Below, in pieces: positions 25,758 through 34,383 of a DNA stretch of 64,000 nucleotides (its first letter is position 1; each line of letters begins with the position of its first letter). Under the pieces are notes generated by a model. The model did not search any database, had not been told where the DNA came from, and saw nothing but the letters and a program-made list of their open reading frames with translations. Position numbers and translations under genes: made by a program. The DNA is taken from NCBI GenBank assembly GCA_024809215.1, contig JANUBW010000008.1:124001-188000 (forward strand), in the 5' to 3' direction. Origin of the DNA: Niastella sp. OAS944 (GTDB taxonomy: Bacteria > Bacteroidota > Bacteroidia > Chitinophagales > Chitinophagaceae).

Positions 25758-27134
25758 ATGGAATTGCAAAAGCAAAAGATCTGGCAATGGTTACTGGGTG
25801 CATTACTGATACTTGTGGTTCCTAATATCTTATTTTGGTTACTGGGGCTGAAGGTTAGTTTACTGCGGGGTGTTTTTGTAATGGAATATTTGCTTATTGC
25901 CTGTTTATACCCTTACATCAATCGCAAGCTGTTTGTAACAACCTGGGTATTGTTTGCTATTTATGATCTCTTCTTTTCATCAACTTCACTCTTCTTTTTA
26001 GATTTTTTAGAGGTAGCGCATGCGCTTACAAAAGTGCCTAATATGCCGTTGGTTGATATACTGAAATGGACAGGTATATTGATATTGTTTATCGCTGTTG
26101 TTGTTGGTTTGCTTATGCTGTTAATGCGGTACAATGAAAAATACAAAATACTGCATGTGCGGTTTCTATGGCCCTTGATAGTGGTTGGTCTTGTGTTAAA
26201 TGCATTAAATGAGAAAGGGCATTCAAAAAGGGGAGTAGTGTCTGTACCTGCATGGGCATTTGTAAAAGCAGTACAAAGAGTAATTATAAAAACCACGGCC
26301 AAAAAGGATATTGAATTACTGGGGTCGGCTGCAAAAAAGATCTTTCTTGAAACGCCGGGTAGTGGTAAAACAACAAAGGAAGCCCTTATACTGGTTGAAT
26401 CGTGGGGTTTGTTTACCAACGACGAATTGCTGCGCGATGTAATGCAACCATTGAATGAGTTGTCGAAAGAAAATAAGTATACCGTTAAAGTTGGTACCAA
26501 CCGCTACAAGTATTTAACCCAGGCCGGCGAATTCAGAGAGTTGACCGGTTATGTTTTTCATTATTACCAGGTAAAAGATTCGTGGGTAAAAGAAAACTCA
26601 CTGCTGGTTAAAAAACAGCAACAAGGTTATCATGTAGTAGGAGTACATGGCAATACCAGCCGGTTTTACCAGCGAAATATAATATGGCCGGTATTGGGTA
26701 TGCAGGAAATGTATTTTTTAGAAGAGTTTGAAAAGCTGAATATGTCCATGTGCGGACATAAAACATTCAGGGGTGTGTGCGATACGGCCATCAATACCTG
26801 GTTGTTAAATACCATGAACCGCCAACCCGAAAAAAAGGAGTTTTATTACTGGGTAACACTCACTACGCATTTGCCGCTGATTGAGGTACATGATGAAGGC
26901 TATCAAAAATTTTCCGATAAGTTTAAAGGGTTGAGAACCTCAGAAACAATATTGCAATTAGCTTATCAACAGCAGCAGTTGTTTAAAGACCTGGCCGGTA
27001 AATTAAGTAAGCCAGGTGCGCCAAAAGCGCATATACTACTGGTGGGCGATCATGCGCCACCTGTTATTGACCCCGCCGAACGTAAATTATACAACGAGCA
27101 ATTAGTACCGTATGTTGAATTGATCCCTAATTAA
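25758..27134 (+). CDS. Membrane-anchored sulfatase/phosphoglycerol-transferase-like protein
   Basis: The first 155 residues contain about five membrane segments. The rest is an alkaline phosphatase superfamily domain: LILVESWGLF (first metal ligand region), a nucleophile segment with LTQAGEFRELTGY (probable catalytic Thr before GEFRELTG), VVGVHGNTSRFYQRN and the metal ligands in LLVGDHAPPV. This layout resembles lipoteichoic acid synthase and phosphoglycerol or phosphoethanolamine transferases. Its position 4 bp after pgpA, in a PG-making operon, makes a phosphoglycerol donor function plausible, for instance decorating a surface glycan. At 458 residues it is shorter than LtaS. The product is inferred. 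Confidence 0.75.
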   Translation: MELQKQKIWQWLLGALLILVVPNILFWLLGLKVSLLRGVFVMEYLLIACLYPYINRKLFVTTWVLFAIYDLFFSSTSLFFLDFLEVAHALTKVPNMPLVDILKWTGILILFIAVVVGLLMLLMRYNEKYKILHVRFLWPLIVVGLVLNALNEKGHSKRGVVSVPAWAFVKAVQRVIIKTTAKKDIELLGSAAKKIFLETPGSGKTTKEALILVESWGLFTNDELLRDVMQPLNELSKENKYTVKVGTNRYKYLTQAGEFRELTGYVFHYYQVKDSWVKENSLLVKKQQQGYHVVGVHGNTSRFYQRNIIWPVLGMQEMYFLEEFEKLNMSMCGHKTFRGVCDTAINTWLLNTMNRQPEKKEFYYWVTLTTHLPLIEVHDEGYQKFSDKFKGLRTSETILQLAYQQQQLFKDLAGKLSKPGAPKAHILLVGDHAPPVIDPAERKLYNEQLVPYVELIPN

Positions 27135-27219
27135 CACCACGGTGTTCTTAATATTTGTTAATTCAACCTTCCTTAACACATGCCGTTTTTGTATTCTGCT
27201 ACCTTGTGTGAAAAAGCTT

Positions 27220-28053
27220 ATGGTAAAAATTTTACCCATTGCCGTTATGGCGGTCCTTCTTTTTTCTTCCTGCAGTACTTATCAATATGCAACCGTTAGC
27301 AGTTCAAATTTAGACATGAACGATTTACAGGAATTTGAATTTGTGAACGACACGGTTCGCATAGTTTATAATTTCTATGGGGAGAATGCACCCGTTACCA
27401 TTACAGTAGAAAACAAATTACGCGTGCCCATTTTTATCGACTGGCATAATTCCTCGCTCATTGTAAATGGCCGGTCGGTTAGTTATGCGCCCCGTCAAAT
27501 AAATATAGAAGGCACCGCATATGGCAACTCTTATAACTATGGAAACGGGGGAGGTGGTTATAGTTCAGGTACAGGCAATTTAAGTGCTGTAGCCAGCCTG
27601 CCGCCATCGGTTGATTTTGTTCCACCATATTCATATTTTACCAGGAACCCTATAGGTATTACAAATAATTTTATTGATGAAGTGCCTGATGAAGCCTATC
27701 AAAAAGTGCAATACTCTGTAACAGATGGATATAGTATACCGGTAAAAGCGGCTGTGTTTACCGAAACTTCTTCGCCCTTACGGCTCAGAAGTTATCTATC
27801 CCTGTCAATAGGTAATCGTGATGCATTTCCGGTAGCTTATGAGCATTCATTCTTTGTTTCGCAGCTCATTCAAAGCAATCAGGGGCCGGGAACCATGTGG
27901 ATGAATGGCAATCACCGTGGCAACCAGTATTTTGTTATGAAGGCAAGCCGTGGCGGAGCCGCTGCCGGAACAGTGGTTGGTGGGCTATTGGGCGGAATTT
28001 TAATTATTGGGGCAGTGGCAAACTCGGCGAATACGACTGATGCCGGTAACTGA
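27220..28053 (+). CDS. Lipoprotein of unknown function
   Basis: I use ATG 27220 (MVKILPIAVMAVLLFSSC), giving 277 residues; a GTG at 27208 (VKKLM) is equally possible, and the longest frame from 27142 is unlikely. The lipobox LFSSC with Cys18 indicates outer or inner membrane attachment. The mature part is beta-rich, with a Gly/Tyr/Ser-rich low-complexity segment (YGNGGGGYSSGTGNLS) and ends in a glycine-rich hydrophobic stretch (AAGTVVGGLLGGILIIGAV). I recognise no named domain. It follows the sulfatase-like gene by about 85 bp and may be in that operon. Confidence 0.75.
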   Translation: MVKILPIAVMAVLLFSSCSTYQYATVSSSNLDMNDLQEFEFVNDTVRIVYNFYGENAPVTITVENKLRVPIFIDWHNSSLIVNGRSVSYAPRQINIEGTAYGNSYNYGNGGGGYSSGTGNLSAVASLPPSVDFVPPYSYFTRNPIGITNNFIDEVPDEAYQKVQYSVTDGYSIPVKAAVFTETSSPLRLRSYLSLSIGNRDAFPVAYEHSFFVSQLIQSNQGPGTMWMNGNHRGNQYFVMKASRGGAAAGTVVGGLLGGILIIGAVANSANTTDAGN

Positions 28054-28082
28054 TTGACATTCATTAAATTAATGAGGGCTTA

Positions 28083-28294
28083 CTACCCCTCGACTACCCC
28101 TTGGTTTTTTATCGTGCTGATAATTAATGTATTATAACGTAAAAACGCAATTTTGGCTACCCCTTTACTACCCAAACACTACCCTTTTACTACCTAAACA
28201 CTACCCCTTTACTACCCCAGGACTACCCCTGGGCCGTACCTGGGCTACCCTGGCACTACCTCTTTACTACCTTGCCACTACCTTTTTACTACCA
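28083..28294. repeat. 11-bp phased CTACCY array upstream of rpsJ
   Basis: CTACCC, CTACCT or CTACCA hexamers alternate with 5-bp linkers of the type NNNNA (CTTTA, AAACA, TTTTA, TGGCA). They start at 28157, 28168, 28179, 28190, 28201, 28212, 28223, 28245, 28256, 28267, 28278 and 28289; the one at 28234 is degenerate. Two more, at 28083 and 28094, lie in the same phase to each other. The period of 11 is not a multiple of 3, and a forward ORF over this region is unlikely to be a gene. No gene is seen in 28054-28577. Confidence 0.8.
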
Positions 28295-28451
28295 ATATGG
28301 GTAACACAAGGGCAGGGAAAAAATAATGAATTAGTAATTCAAAAACGACAGAGGAACGAAGGAGGTTGGTACGATGGGGGTGAAAATAGGAGGGTGGTGA
28401 GCAAACATAATGGCCTGGGGCAGTGTTATTATGGCTGGAATTACCCCGAAA

Positions 28452-28474
28452 GGGGCAGAAAAGCCCCAGTTTTT
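28452..28474 (+). terminator. Possible terminator upstream of rpsJ
   Basis: GGGGC (28452-28456) and GCCCC (28463-28467) pair with a 6-nt loop and are followed by AGTTTTT. The same GGGG can pair instead with the preceding CCCC (in CCCCGAAAGGGG), so two alternative hairpins exist. It may end read-through before the rpsJ promoter. Confidence 0.5.
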
Positions 28475-28515
28475 GAACTTTTTTTGTGCTTAGAGCAATT
28501 TTTTTTGATAATTCT

Positions 28516-28546
28516 TTTGCACAATAACTATCAACCCCTACCTTTG
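28516..28546 (+). promoter_or_regulatory. Bacteroidota-type promoter for rpsJ
   Basis: TTTG at 28516-28519 and TACCTTTG at 28539-28546 have the 19-bp spacing of the primary sigma consensus. The rpsJ start at 28578 leaves a leader of about 25 nt. Confidence 0.8.
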
Positions 28547-28577
28547 CATCCCCAATGGAAAAATTGGGTTTTGCAAT

Positions 28578-28883
28578 ATGTCTCAGCGAATCAGAATAAA
28601 ATTACAGTCTTACGATCACAATCTGGTAGATAAATCTGCTGAAAAGATCGTAAAAACCGTTCGCAGCACTGGCGCTGTGGTAACAGGTCCAATTCCTTTA
28701 CCTACACGTAAAAAAATATTCACCGTATTGCGTTCACCCCACGTGAATAAGAAAAGTCGTGAGCAGTTTCAGTTGTGCACCCATAAACGGTTGTTAGATA
28801 TTTATACTTCTTCTAGCCGTACAGTGGACGCCCTGAGTAAGCTTGACTTACCCAGTGGTGTAGAAGTAGAGATCAAAGCGTAA
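28578..28883 (+). CDS. rpsJ: 30S ribosomal protein S10
   Basis: This 101-residue protein begins [20 protein letters not shown] and contains [19 protein letters not shown] and HKRLLDI, the standard S10 signature. S10 is part of the 30S head and also binds NusB in antitermination. It has its own promoter and is followed 13 bp later by a 12-bp-stem terminator, so it is probably monocistronic here, whereas in most bacteria it heads the S10 operon directly before rplC. Confidence 0.97.
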   Translation: MSQRIRIKLQSYDHNLVDKSAEKIVKTVRSTGAVVTGPIPLPTRKKIFTVLRSPHVNKKSREQFQLCTHKRLLDIYTSSSRTVDALSKLDLPSGVEVEIKA

Positions 28884-28896
28884 AAGCATTTGTATG

Positions 28897-28936
28897 AACC
28901 CTGTCAGGGTTCTAAAAATCCTGACAGGGTTTTTTC
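28897..28936 (+). terminator. Strong intrinsic terminator after rpsJ
   Basis: AACCCTGTCAGG (28897-28908) and CCTGACAGGGTT (28920-28931) form a perfect 12-bp stem with an 11-nt loop, followed by a T run. Confidence 0.93.
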
Positions 28937-29095
28937 ATAAAGTTCTTTCAAGCCTATCTGCAAACTTTGTTTGGTCAAATGGCCTACAGATAAAGCAGCG
29001 CTGGGTTAACTAATTGAACCGCCTGTGAAAACAGGGTTTGTGAAACGTTTAAAGCGGTTCACACATAAAATAGGTTATAAACTTTTTAAAATATG

Positions 29096-29383
29096 AACTA
29101 GCCCTTCGAGGTTAGTTTACTGTCGGTACTTCCAGCGACCGCCAACGCTTAAGCAGAGGTGGTTATCTTAGAAAAAAGATTACGAAGACCAGCACGCGGC
29201 ACAAGGCCGTAAAAGCTGAAACTTCGGCGCCAAACGGAAAAGGTCGGCAGCAAACGGAGATTGAAGTTGCTCATGGTTGTGTACCTGTCTACTGCCTGGT
29301 AGAGGTACCTAATAAGAACCCCCTGGTTCTACAATCATTGCCGCAAATGTCTCTTCAACCACGAGGGCACAAACCGAACAACG
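29096..29383 (+). promoter_or_regulatory. Structured leader upstream of rplC
   Basis: The 500-bp stretch between rpsJ and rplC has no convincing gene. Its 3' part contains several helices: AACTAGCC / GGTTAGTT around CTTCGA (29096-29117), ACCGCC / GGTGGT (29138-29163), GTACC-TCTAC / GTAGA-GGTAC (29281-29308) and AGAACC / GGTTCT with a CCCT loop (29315-29330). One forward frame is open from 29116 to 29403 but has no usable start. The position suggests a 5' UTR that regulates the rplC operon, perhaps by an r-protein; this is inference. The part from 28937 to 29095 shows nothing clear. Confidence 0.45.
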
Positions 29384-30001
29384 ATGAAAGGAATCATTGG
29401 TAAAAAGATCGGGATGACCAGCATCTTCAGTCAGGATGGCAAGCAAACTGCCTGCACCATCATTGAAGCAGGTCCCTGTATTGTGACCCAGGTAAAAACT
29501 ACCGAAACTGATGGATACAATGCTATCCAAATAGCTTACGGTGACAAGAATGAAAAGCACACTATCGCTGCTGAAAAAAATCACTTCGCTAAGGCAAATA
29601 CAGCCGCAAAGAAATTCATCAAAGAATTCCGCAATTATTACACTGAAAAGAATTTAGGTGATGCTATCACTGTTGACATTTTCACTGAAGGTGAAAAAGT
29701 TGACGTTGTAGGCACTACAAAGGGTAAAGGTTTTCAGGGTGTTGTTAAACGTCACGGATTTAGTGGTGTGGGCGAGCAAAGCCACGGTCAACACGATCGT
29801 CAACGTGCTCCGGGTTCAATTGGTAACTCATCGGATGCTTCACGCGTATTTAAAGGTATGCGTATGGCCGGCCGTATGGGTAACGATCGCGTGAAAGTTA
29901 AAAGCCTGAAGATCCTGAAAGTATTCCCTGAGAAGAACTACATCCTGGTGAACGGATCTGTTCCTGGCCACAATGGCGCGATAGTATACATTCAAAAATA
30001 A
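29384..30001 (+). CDS. rplC: 50S ribosomal protein L3
   Basis: This 205-residue protein begins [20 protein letters not shown] and has the L3 signature in [16 protein letters not shown] with [27 protein letters not shown]3 is an early assembly protein of the large subunit whose extension reaches the peptidyl transferase centre. It is the first gene of the long cluster that runs to map and is preceded by a structured leader. rplD follows after 59 bp. Confidence 0.97.
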   Translation: MKGIIGKKIGMTSIFSQDGKQTACTIIEAGPCIVTQVKTTETDGYNAIQIAYGDKNEKHTIAAEKNHFAKANTAAKKFIKEFRNYYTEKNLGDAITVDIFTEGEKVDVVGTTKGKGFQGVVKRHGFSGVGEQSHGQHDRQRAPGSIGNSSDASRVFKGMRMAGRMGNDRVKVKSLKILKVFPEKNYILVNGSVPGHNGAIVYIQK

Positions 30002-30060
30002 TTTTGTTATTGCAGATTTATCCCGAGTTAATCGGGAGGTGATCTTAAATATAAAGTACG

Positions 30061-30693
30061 ATGCAAGTAGATGTATTAAGTATAAAGGGTGCTAAAACCG
30101 GTCGTTCTGTAGAATTAGCAGATGATATTTTCGGAACAGAGCCCAACCAACACGTTGTTTACCTGGCTGTAAAGCAATATCTGGCTGCACAACGTCAAGG
30201 TACGCACAAAGTAAAAACCCGCTTGGAAGTTAAAGGTTCAAGCAAAAAACTGCACCGTCAAAAAGGTACTGGTGGCGCACGTAAAGGTAACCTCCGTAAC
30301 CCTTTGTACAAAGGTGGTGGTACTATCTTTGGACCTAAACCCCGCGATTACGATTTCAAACTGAACCGTAAAGTGAAAGATCTGGCAAAGATCAGCGCAC
30401 TGTCTTATAAAGCTAAAGAGAACGCCATTGTAGTTGTTGAAGATATCAACCTGGATGCTCCTAAAACAAAGACTTTTGTTGAGATCATGAGCAGCCTGAA
30501 GATCGACAACAAAAAAGCTTTGGTTATTATTCCAGAGTATAACGATAACCTGCAACTGAGCGTTCGCAACATCCCCAATGCACTGAGTGTACAGTTTGCC
30601 GATATCAATACATACGATATCGTAAATGCAGATGTGTTGTTGTTGACTGAAAGCGTAGCCAAGTTGTTCAGTGAGGAAGGTGTTGAAGCATAA
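30061..30693 (+). CDS. rplD: 50S ribosomal protein L4
   Basis: This 210-residue protein has the L4 loop region with KKLHRQKGTGGARKGNLRNPLYKGGGTIFGPKPRDY, which reaches into the exit tunnel, and the globular part around KDLAKISALSYKAKEN. In enterobacteria L4 also represses its own S10 operon by binding the leader. The long leader before rplC here makes such a role worth testing, although it cannot be seen in the protein sequence. It is followed by rplW after 44 bp. Confidence 0.96.
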   Translation: MQVDVLSIKGAKTGRSVELADDIFGTEPNQHVVYLAVKQYLAAQRQGTHKVKTRLEVKGSSKKLHRQKGTGGARKGNLRNPLYKGGGTIFGPKPRDYDFKLNRKVKDLAKISALSYKAKENAIVVVEDINLDAPKTKTFVEIMSSLKIDNKKALVIIPEYNDNLQLSVRNIPNALSVQFADINTYDIVNADVLLLTESVAKLFSEEGVEA

Positions 30694-30737
30694 TTTAATG
30701 CTGATTAGCTAATTACAAATTTTTCAAACAGAGTAAT

Positions 30738-31037
30738 ATGAAACTCGCAGAAGTACTGATAAAACCAATCGTTACCGAAAAGAGCAACAAGCTTACTGAT
30801 AAAAGCAGAACTTTTGCTTTTCGTGTAGCCCGCAAAGCCAACAAACTGGAAATTAAAAAAGCAGTTGAAAGCTTTTACGGTGTAACGGTTACAGAAGTAA
30901 ATACAGTAGTAGTGCCCGGTAAAGCAAAGAACCGGTTCACTAAATCTGGTTTTATTTCTGGTGTAAAACCGGCTTACAAAAAAGCGTATGTGAAAGTAGC
31001 AGAAGGTGAGAATATCGATTTATACGCTAACATCTAA
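30738..31037 (+). CDS. rplW: 50S ribosomal protein L23
   Basis: This 99-residue protein begins MKLAEVLIKPIVTEKSNKL and contains YTF-type segments (TFAFRVARKANKLEIKKAVES) and VTVTEVNTVVVPGK, typical of L23. L23 lies at the tunnel exit and is the docking site for trigger factor and SRP. It has the usual place between rplD and rplB, with spacers of 44 and 86 bp. Confidence 0.95.
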   Translation: MKLAEVLIKPIVTEKSNKLTDKSRTFAFRVARKANKLEIKKAVESFYGVTVTEVNTVVVPGKAKNRFTKSGFISGVKPAYKKAYVKVAEGENIDLYANI

Positions 31038-31123
31038 TCCTATACGTTAGGGTTAAAGAATGGCGAGTCAAGCGCCGCAAAGAATTGACAAAAATTTTTT
31101 AACAGTATTATACAGACGAAAAC

Positions 31124-31963
31124 ATGGCACTTAAAAAATACAAACCGATTACAGCCGGAACGCGTTGGAGAATAGGAAATGCGTTTGCTGAAATCACTAC
31201 AGATACACCAGAGAAAAGCCTGCTTGAACCAATAAGCAAAACCGGTGGCCGTAACGCCCAGGGTAGAAGGTCTATGCGTTATATCGGTGGCGGACACAAG
31301 AAACAGTTCCGTATCATCGATTTCAAACGCGATAAGAAAAATATTCCTGGTACTGTAGCTTCTATCGAATACGATCCAAACCGTACTGCATTTATCGCTT
31401 TGATAAACTACAAAGACGGTGAAAAAAGATATATTCTGGCTCCTCAGGGTTTACAGGTTGGCGCTACCGTTATAAGCGGTGATGCTGTTGCTCCTGAAGT
31501 TGGTAATGCGCTTCAAATGAAGAACATGCCACTGGGTACCAACATTCACAACATTGAAATGCAACCTGGCCAGGGTGGTAAATTGGTTCGCAGCGCCGGT
31601 ACATCGGCTCAGCTTGCCAACAAAGAAGAGAAATACGCTGTATTGAAAATGCCTTCTGGCGAATTAAGAAAAGTACTGATCAACTGCTACGCTTCTGTAG
31701 GTGTGGTAAGTAACGGTGACCACAACCTCGAAATGATGGGTAAAGCTGGTCGTAACCGTTGGAGAGGTATTAAGCCGCGTAACCGTGGTGTTGCGATGAA
31801 CCCTGTAGATCACCCAATGGGTGGTGGTGAAGGTAAGGCTTCAGGTGGTCACCCACGTTCCAGAACTGGTAAATACGCCAAAGGTCTGAAAACACGCCAA
31901 AGAGGTAAAGGAAGCGATAAACTGATCATTCAACGTAAGAACGGCAAAAAATTAGCCAAGTAA
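31124..31963 (+). CDS. rplB: 50S ribosomal protein L2
   Basis: This 279-residue protein has the conserved L2 segments [19 protein letters not shown] near the N terminus, [20 protein letters not shown] in the middle and the C-terminal signature [18 protein letters not shown] with [15 protein letters not shown]2 binds 23S rRNA domain IV and is important for subunit association and peptidyl transferase. Order and length are normal. Confidence 0.97.
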   Translation: MALKKYKPITAGTRWRIGNAFAEITTDTPEKSLLEPISKTGGRNAQGRRSMRYIGGGHKKQFRIIDFKRDKKNIPGTVASIEYDPNRTAFIALINYKDGEKRYILAPQGLQVGATVISGDAVAPEVGNALQMKNMPLGTNIHNIEMQPGQGGKLVRSAGTSAQLANKEEKYAVLKMPSGELRKVLINCYASVGVVSNGDHNLEMMGKAGRNRWRGIKPRNRGVAMNPVDHPMGGGEGKASGGHPRSRTGKYAKGLKTRQRGKGSDKLIIQRKNGKKLAK

Positions 31964-32019
31964 TATTGAAAGATCTGTAGATCAAATTTTCAAACAAACC
32001 GAATTATCAAATCTTAGAT

Positions 32020-32292
32020 ATGGCTCGTTCAATTAAAAAAGGTCCTTATGTAGCCGCTAACCTGGAGAATAAGGTTCTTAACATCAACGATGGTAAAGCA
32101 AAGAAAGGTGTGATCAAAACCTGGAGCCGTCGTTCAACAATCACTCCGGATTTTGTAGGGCATACATTTGCTGTGCATAACGGTAACAAATTCATACCAG
32201 TATATGTAACCGAATTCATGGTTGGTCATAAACTTGGTGAGTTTGCTCCTACACGCCAGTTCAAAGGACACTCTAGTAAAAAAGTTGGTTAA
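32020..32292 (+). CDS. rpsS: 30S ribosomal protein S19
   Basis: This 90-residue protein begins [15 protein letters not shown] and contains [25 protein letters not shown] and the [16 protein letters not shown] signature. S19 is a head protein of the small subunit in contact with S13 and the A-site tRNA. It follows rplB by 56 bp and precedes rplV by 57 bp. Confidence 0.97.
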   Translation: MARSIKKGPYVAANLENKVLNINDGKAKKGVIKTWSRRSTITPDFVGHTFAVHNGNKFIPVYVTEFMVGHKLGEFAPTRQFKGHSSKKVG

Positions 32293-32349
32293 TAAAATTT
32301 CAATATCCCTGATTGAAGGATTGGGGGTCAGAAATCAGAAATAATAAAA

Positions 32350-32691
32350 ATGGAAGCTGTAGCAAAACTTAGAAACTATCCCACATCACCCCGCAGAATG
32401 CGTTTGCTGGCTGATGAAATACGTGGTGTTGAAGTGGAAAAAGCGTTAGCGTTGTTGGAATTTCATCCTCAACACTCTGCCACTCCACTGTACAAATTAT
32501 TAAAGAGCGCCATTAGTAACTGGGAGCAAAAGAACGAAGGACAAAGCGCTGCTGATGCAAGCCTGATCGTTAAAACGATCTTTGTTGACGGCGCACGTAC
32601 TTTGAAAAGAATGTTACCTGCTCCGCAAGGCCGTGCTTACCGCCTTCGCAAGCGCAGTAACCACGTTACTATAATCGTTGACGTTAAATAA
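32350..32691 (+). CDS. rplV: 50S ribosomal protein L22
   Basis: This 113-residue protein has the L22 pattern (RNYPTSPRRMRLLADEIRGVEVEKALALL at the start) and the tunnel beta-hairpin with DGARTLKRMLPAPQGRAYRLRKRSNHVTIIV. The hairpin lines the exit tunnel near L4 and is where macrolide-resistance changes occur in other bacteria. The spacer to rpsC is only 25 bp. Confidence 0.96.
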   Translation: MEAVAKLRNYPTSPRRMRLLADEIRGVEVEKALALLEFHPQHSATPLYKLLKSAISNWEQKNEGQSAADASLIVKTIFVDGARTLKRMLPAPQGRAYRLRKRSNHVTIIVDVK

Positions 32692-32716
32692 TTTAAGCAA
32701 ATTCAAATTATAATAA

Positions 32717-33538
32717 ATGGGTCAGAAATGCAATCCTATTGGTGCCAGGTTAGGGATTATCCGCGGTTGGGAATCTAACTGGTATGGTAACAAAAAAGAT
32801 TATTCTACCAAGTTAATCGAGGATAACAAGATCAGAACTTATCTGAACGCCCGTATCAACAAAGGTGGTATCTCTAAAATCGTTATTGAGCGTACGCTGA
32901 ATAAACTGATCGTTACCATTCATACTTCTAAACCTGGTATTATCATAGGTAAAGGCGGTGGTGAGGTTGATCGCATTAAAGAAGAGTTGAAGAAACTGAC
33001 AGGTAAAGAAGATGTGCAGATCAACATTCTTGAAATCCGTCGTCCTGAGCTGGATGCCATGATCGTAGGGGATACCATTGCCCGTCAGATCGAAAACCGT
33101 ATCAACTACAAACGCGCCATTAAAATGGCTATCGCTTCTGCACTGCGCATGGGTGCTGAAGGTATCAAAATAAAGATCAGCGGACGTTTGGGTGGTGCTG
33201 AAATTGCCCGTACCGAAGAGATCAAACAAGGTCGTACACCATTGCATACCCTGCGTATGGATATCGACTATGCTAACGTATTTGCGTTGACTGTTTACGG
33301 TAAGATCGGTATCAAAGTATGGATCTGTAAAGGTGAAGTACTTGGTAAAAGAGATCTGAATCCGAACCTCGTTGGTGGTAAGAGCGATGTGAACGACAGA
33401 AGAGACAGAAGAGAAGGTGAAGGTGGTGGCGATCGCGGACATGGTGGACACCGTGGCGGTGGCGACAGAAGAGGTGGTGGTGACCGCAGAGGTGGTGGCG
33501 ACCGCAGAGGTGGCGACAGAAACAGACAACAAGACTAA
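32717..33538 (+). CDS. rpsC: 30S ribosomal protein S3 with an Arg/Gly/Asp-rich C-terminal tail
   Basis: The core of this 273-residue protein begins [18 protein letters not shown] and has the KH domain motif [16 protein letters not shown] plus [32 protein letters not shown]3 forms part of the mRNA entry channel and helicase of the 30S subunit. The last 45 residues or so form a low-complexity tail of repeated DRRGGG and related units (33400-33530), so the protein is longer than the 210-240 residues common in bacteria. The tail is probably disordered and RNA-interacting. The repeat also produces a long antisense ORF that is not real. Confidence 0.96.
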   Translation: MGQKCNPIGARLGIIRGWESNWYGNKKDYSTKLIEDNKIRTYLNARINKGGISKIVIERTLNKLIVTIHTSKPGIIIGKGGGEVDRIKEELKKLTGKEDVQINILEIRRPELDAMIVGDTIARQIENRINYKRAIKMAIASALRMGAEGIKIKISGRLGGAEIARTEEIKQGRTPLHTLRMDIDYANVFALTVYGKIGIKVWICKGEVLGKRDLNPNLVGGKSDVNDRRDRREGEGGGDRGHGGHRGGGDRRGGGDRRGGGDRRGGDRNRQQD

Positions 33539-33540
33539 TT

Positions 33541-33562
33541 AGTTACAGTGCTAATACGCAGA
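33541..33562. repeat. GCTAATGTG-type repeat fragment in rpsC-rplP spacer
   Basis: A partial copy with GTGCTAATACGC and GAGCTAATTAATC lies between rpsC and rplP. It resembles the fuller copies at 34034 and 37779. Confidence 0.45.
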
Positions 33563-33604
33563 TGAGCTAATTAATCAATTTTCAAATTTTCAAATTTTAG
33601 ATAA

Positions 33605-34024
33605 ATGTTACAGCCAAAAAGGACGAAACACCGGAAAGCGCAGAAAGGCCGCATCCGCGAAGTAGCAAAACGCGGTACTACTATCGCTTTTGGTTCTTTC
33701 GGATTGAAGTCTCAGGAAGCTATCTGGTTAACAAACCGTCAGATCGAAGCTGCCCGCCAGGCAATGACCCGCGCTATGAAGCGTGAAGGTAATGTTTGGA
33801 TCCGCATATTTCCTGATAAACCAATTACCCGTAAGCCACTTGAGGTACGTATGGGTAAAGGTAAAGGTAACCCCGAATTCTGGGCTGCTGTAGTTGAGCC
33901 AGGCCGCATCATTTTCGAATGCGACGGTGTTACAGAAGCAGTAGCAAAAGAAGCGATGCTGCTGGCAGCACAAAAACTGCCAATCAAAACTAAGTTCGTT
34001 GTAAGACGCGACTATAGTGCATAA
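33605..34024 (+). CDS. rplP: 50S ribosomal protein L16
   Basis: This 139-residue protein begins [16 protein letters not shown] and contains [26 protein letters not shown] and [26 protein letters not shown], which is diagnostic for L16. L16 organises the A-site of the large subunit. It is preceded by a 66-bp spacer with GCTAATGTG-type repeats and followed by a palindromic repeat before rpmC. Confidence 0.97.
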   Translation: MLQPKRTKHRKAQKGRIREVAKRGTTIAFGSFGLKSQEAIWLTNRQIEAARQAMTRAMKREGNVWIRIFPDKPITRKPLEVRMGKGKGNPEFWAAVVEPGRIIFECDGVTEAVAKEAMLLAAQKLPIKTKFVVRRDYSA

Positions 34025-34033
34025 ACATAAGGT

Positions 34034-34094
34034 GATAATTAGCCAATGTGCTAATACGCTGATCGGTTTTTAATTATCACATTAGCTAATTATC
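34034..34094. repeat. Palindromic intergenic repeat between rplP and rpmC
   Basis: GATAATTAGCCAATGTG (34034-34050) and CACATTAGCTAATTATC (34078-34094) are inverted repeats with one mismatch in 17 bp. They would form a strong hairpin in the polycistronic mRNA. There is no T run directly after, so it is not a standard terminator. Confidence 0.8.
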
Positions 34095-34115
34095 GAATTA
34101 TCAAATTGAATTAAT

Positions 34116-34322
34116 ATGGCAAAGAAAATAGATTTCAATAAAGGCCTGAAGGAGATGAGTGAGGCAGACCTGAAAGCCCGGATCCAGGAAGATGAACTTC
34201 GCCTTAAAAAGCTGGAGTTTGCACACGCAATCTCTCCATTGGAAAATCCGATGAGCATTCGTGACCTGCGCAGAGATGTAGCCCGTTTAAAGACTGAACT
34301 CAGAACAAGAGAACTGGCTTAA
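34116..34322 (+). CDS. rpmC: 50S ribosomal protein L29
   Basis: This 68-residue alpha-helical protein has KGLKEMSEADLKARIQEDELRLKKLEFAHAI and ENPMSIRDLRRDVARLKTEL, typical of L29 with its R-x-x-R-x-x-I/V-A-R-x-K-T core. It is a small protein at the tunnel exit next to L23. It is located in the standard order between rplP and rpsQ. Confidence 0.94.
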   Translation: MAKKIDFNKGLKEMSEADLKARIQEDELRLKKLEFAHAISPLENPMSIRDLRRDVARLKTELRTRELA

Positions 34323-34383
34323 TTCTGCTAAATGTGAAAATGCACTCACATTTACCCATTTTCAACTTTTCAAATAACAATAG

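Noticed and set aside
28127-28633. 168-codon forward ORF covering the CTACC array and overlapping rpsJ
   Set aside because: The 11-bp period changes the frame, it overlaps the rpsJ promoter and gene, and the protein has no sensible features.
29116-29403. 95-codon open frame in the rplC leader
   Set aside because: It has no usable start codon and overlaps the rplC start; the sequence reads as hairpins more than as a protein.
32813-33532. 239-codon reverse ORF over rpsC
   Set aside because: It is antisense to rpsC and its serine/threonine/valine repeats arise from the RG-rich tail of S3.
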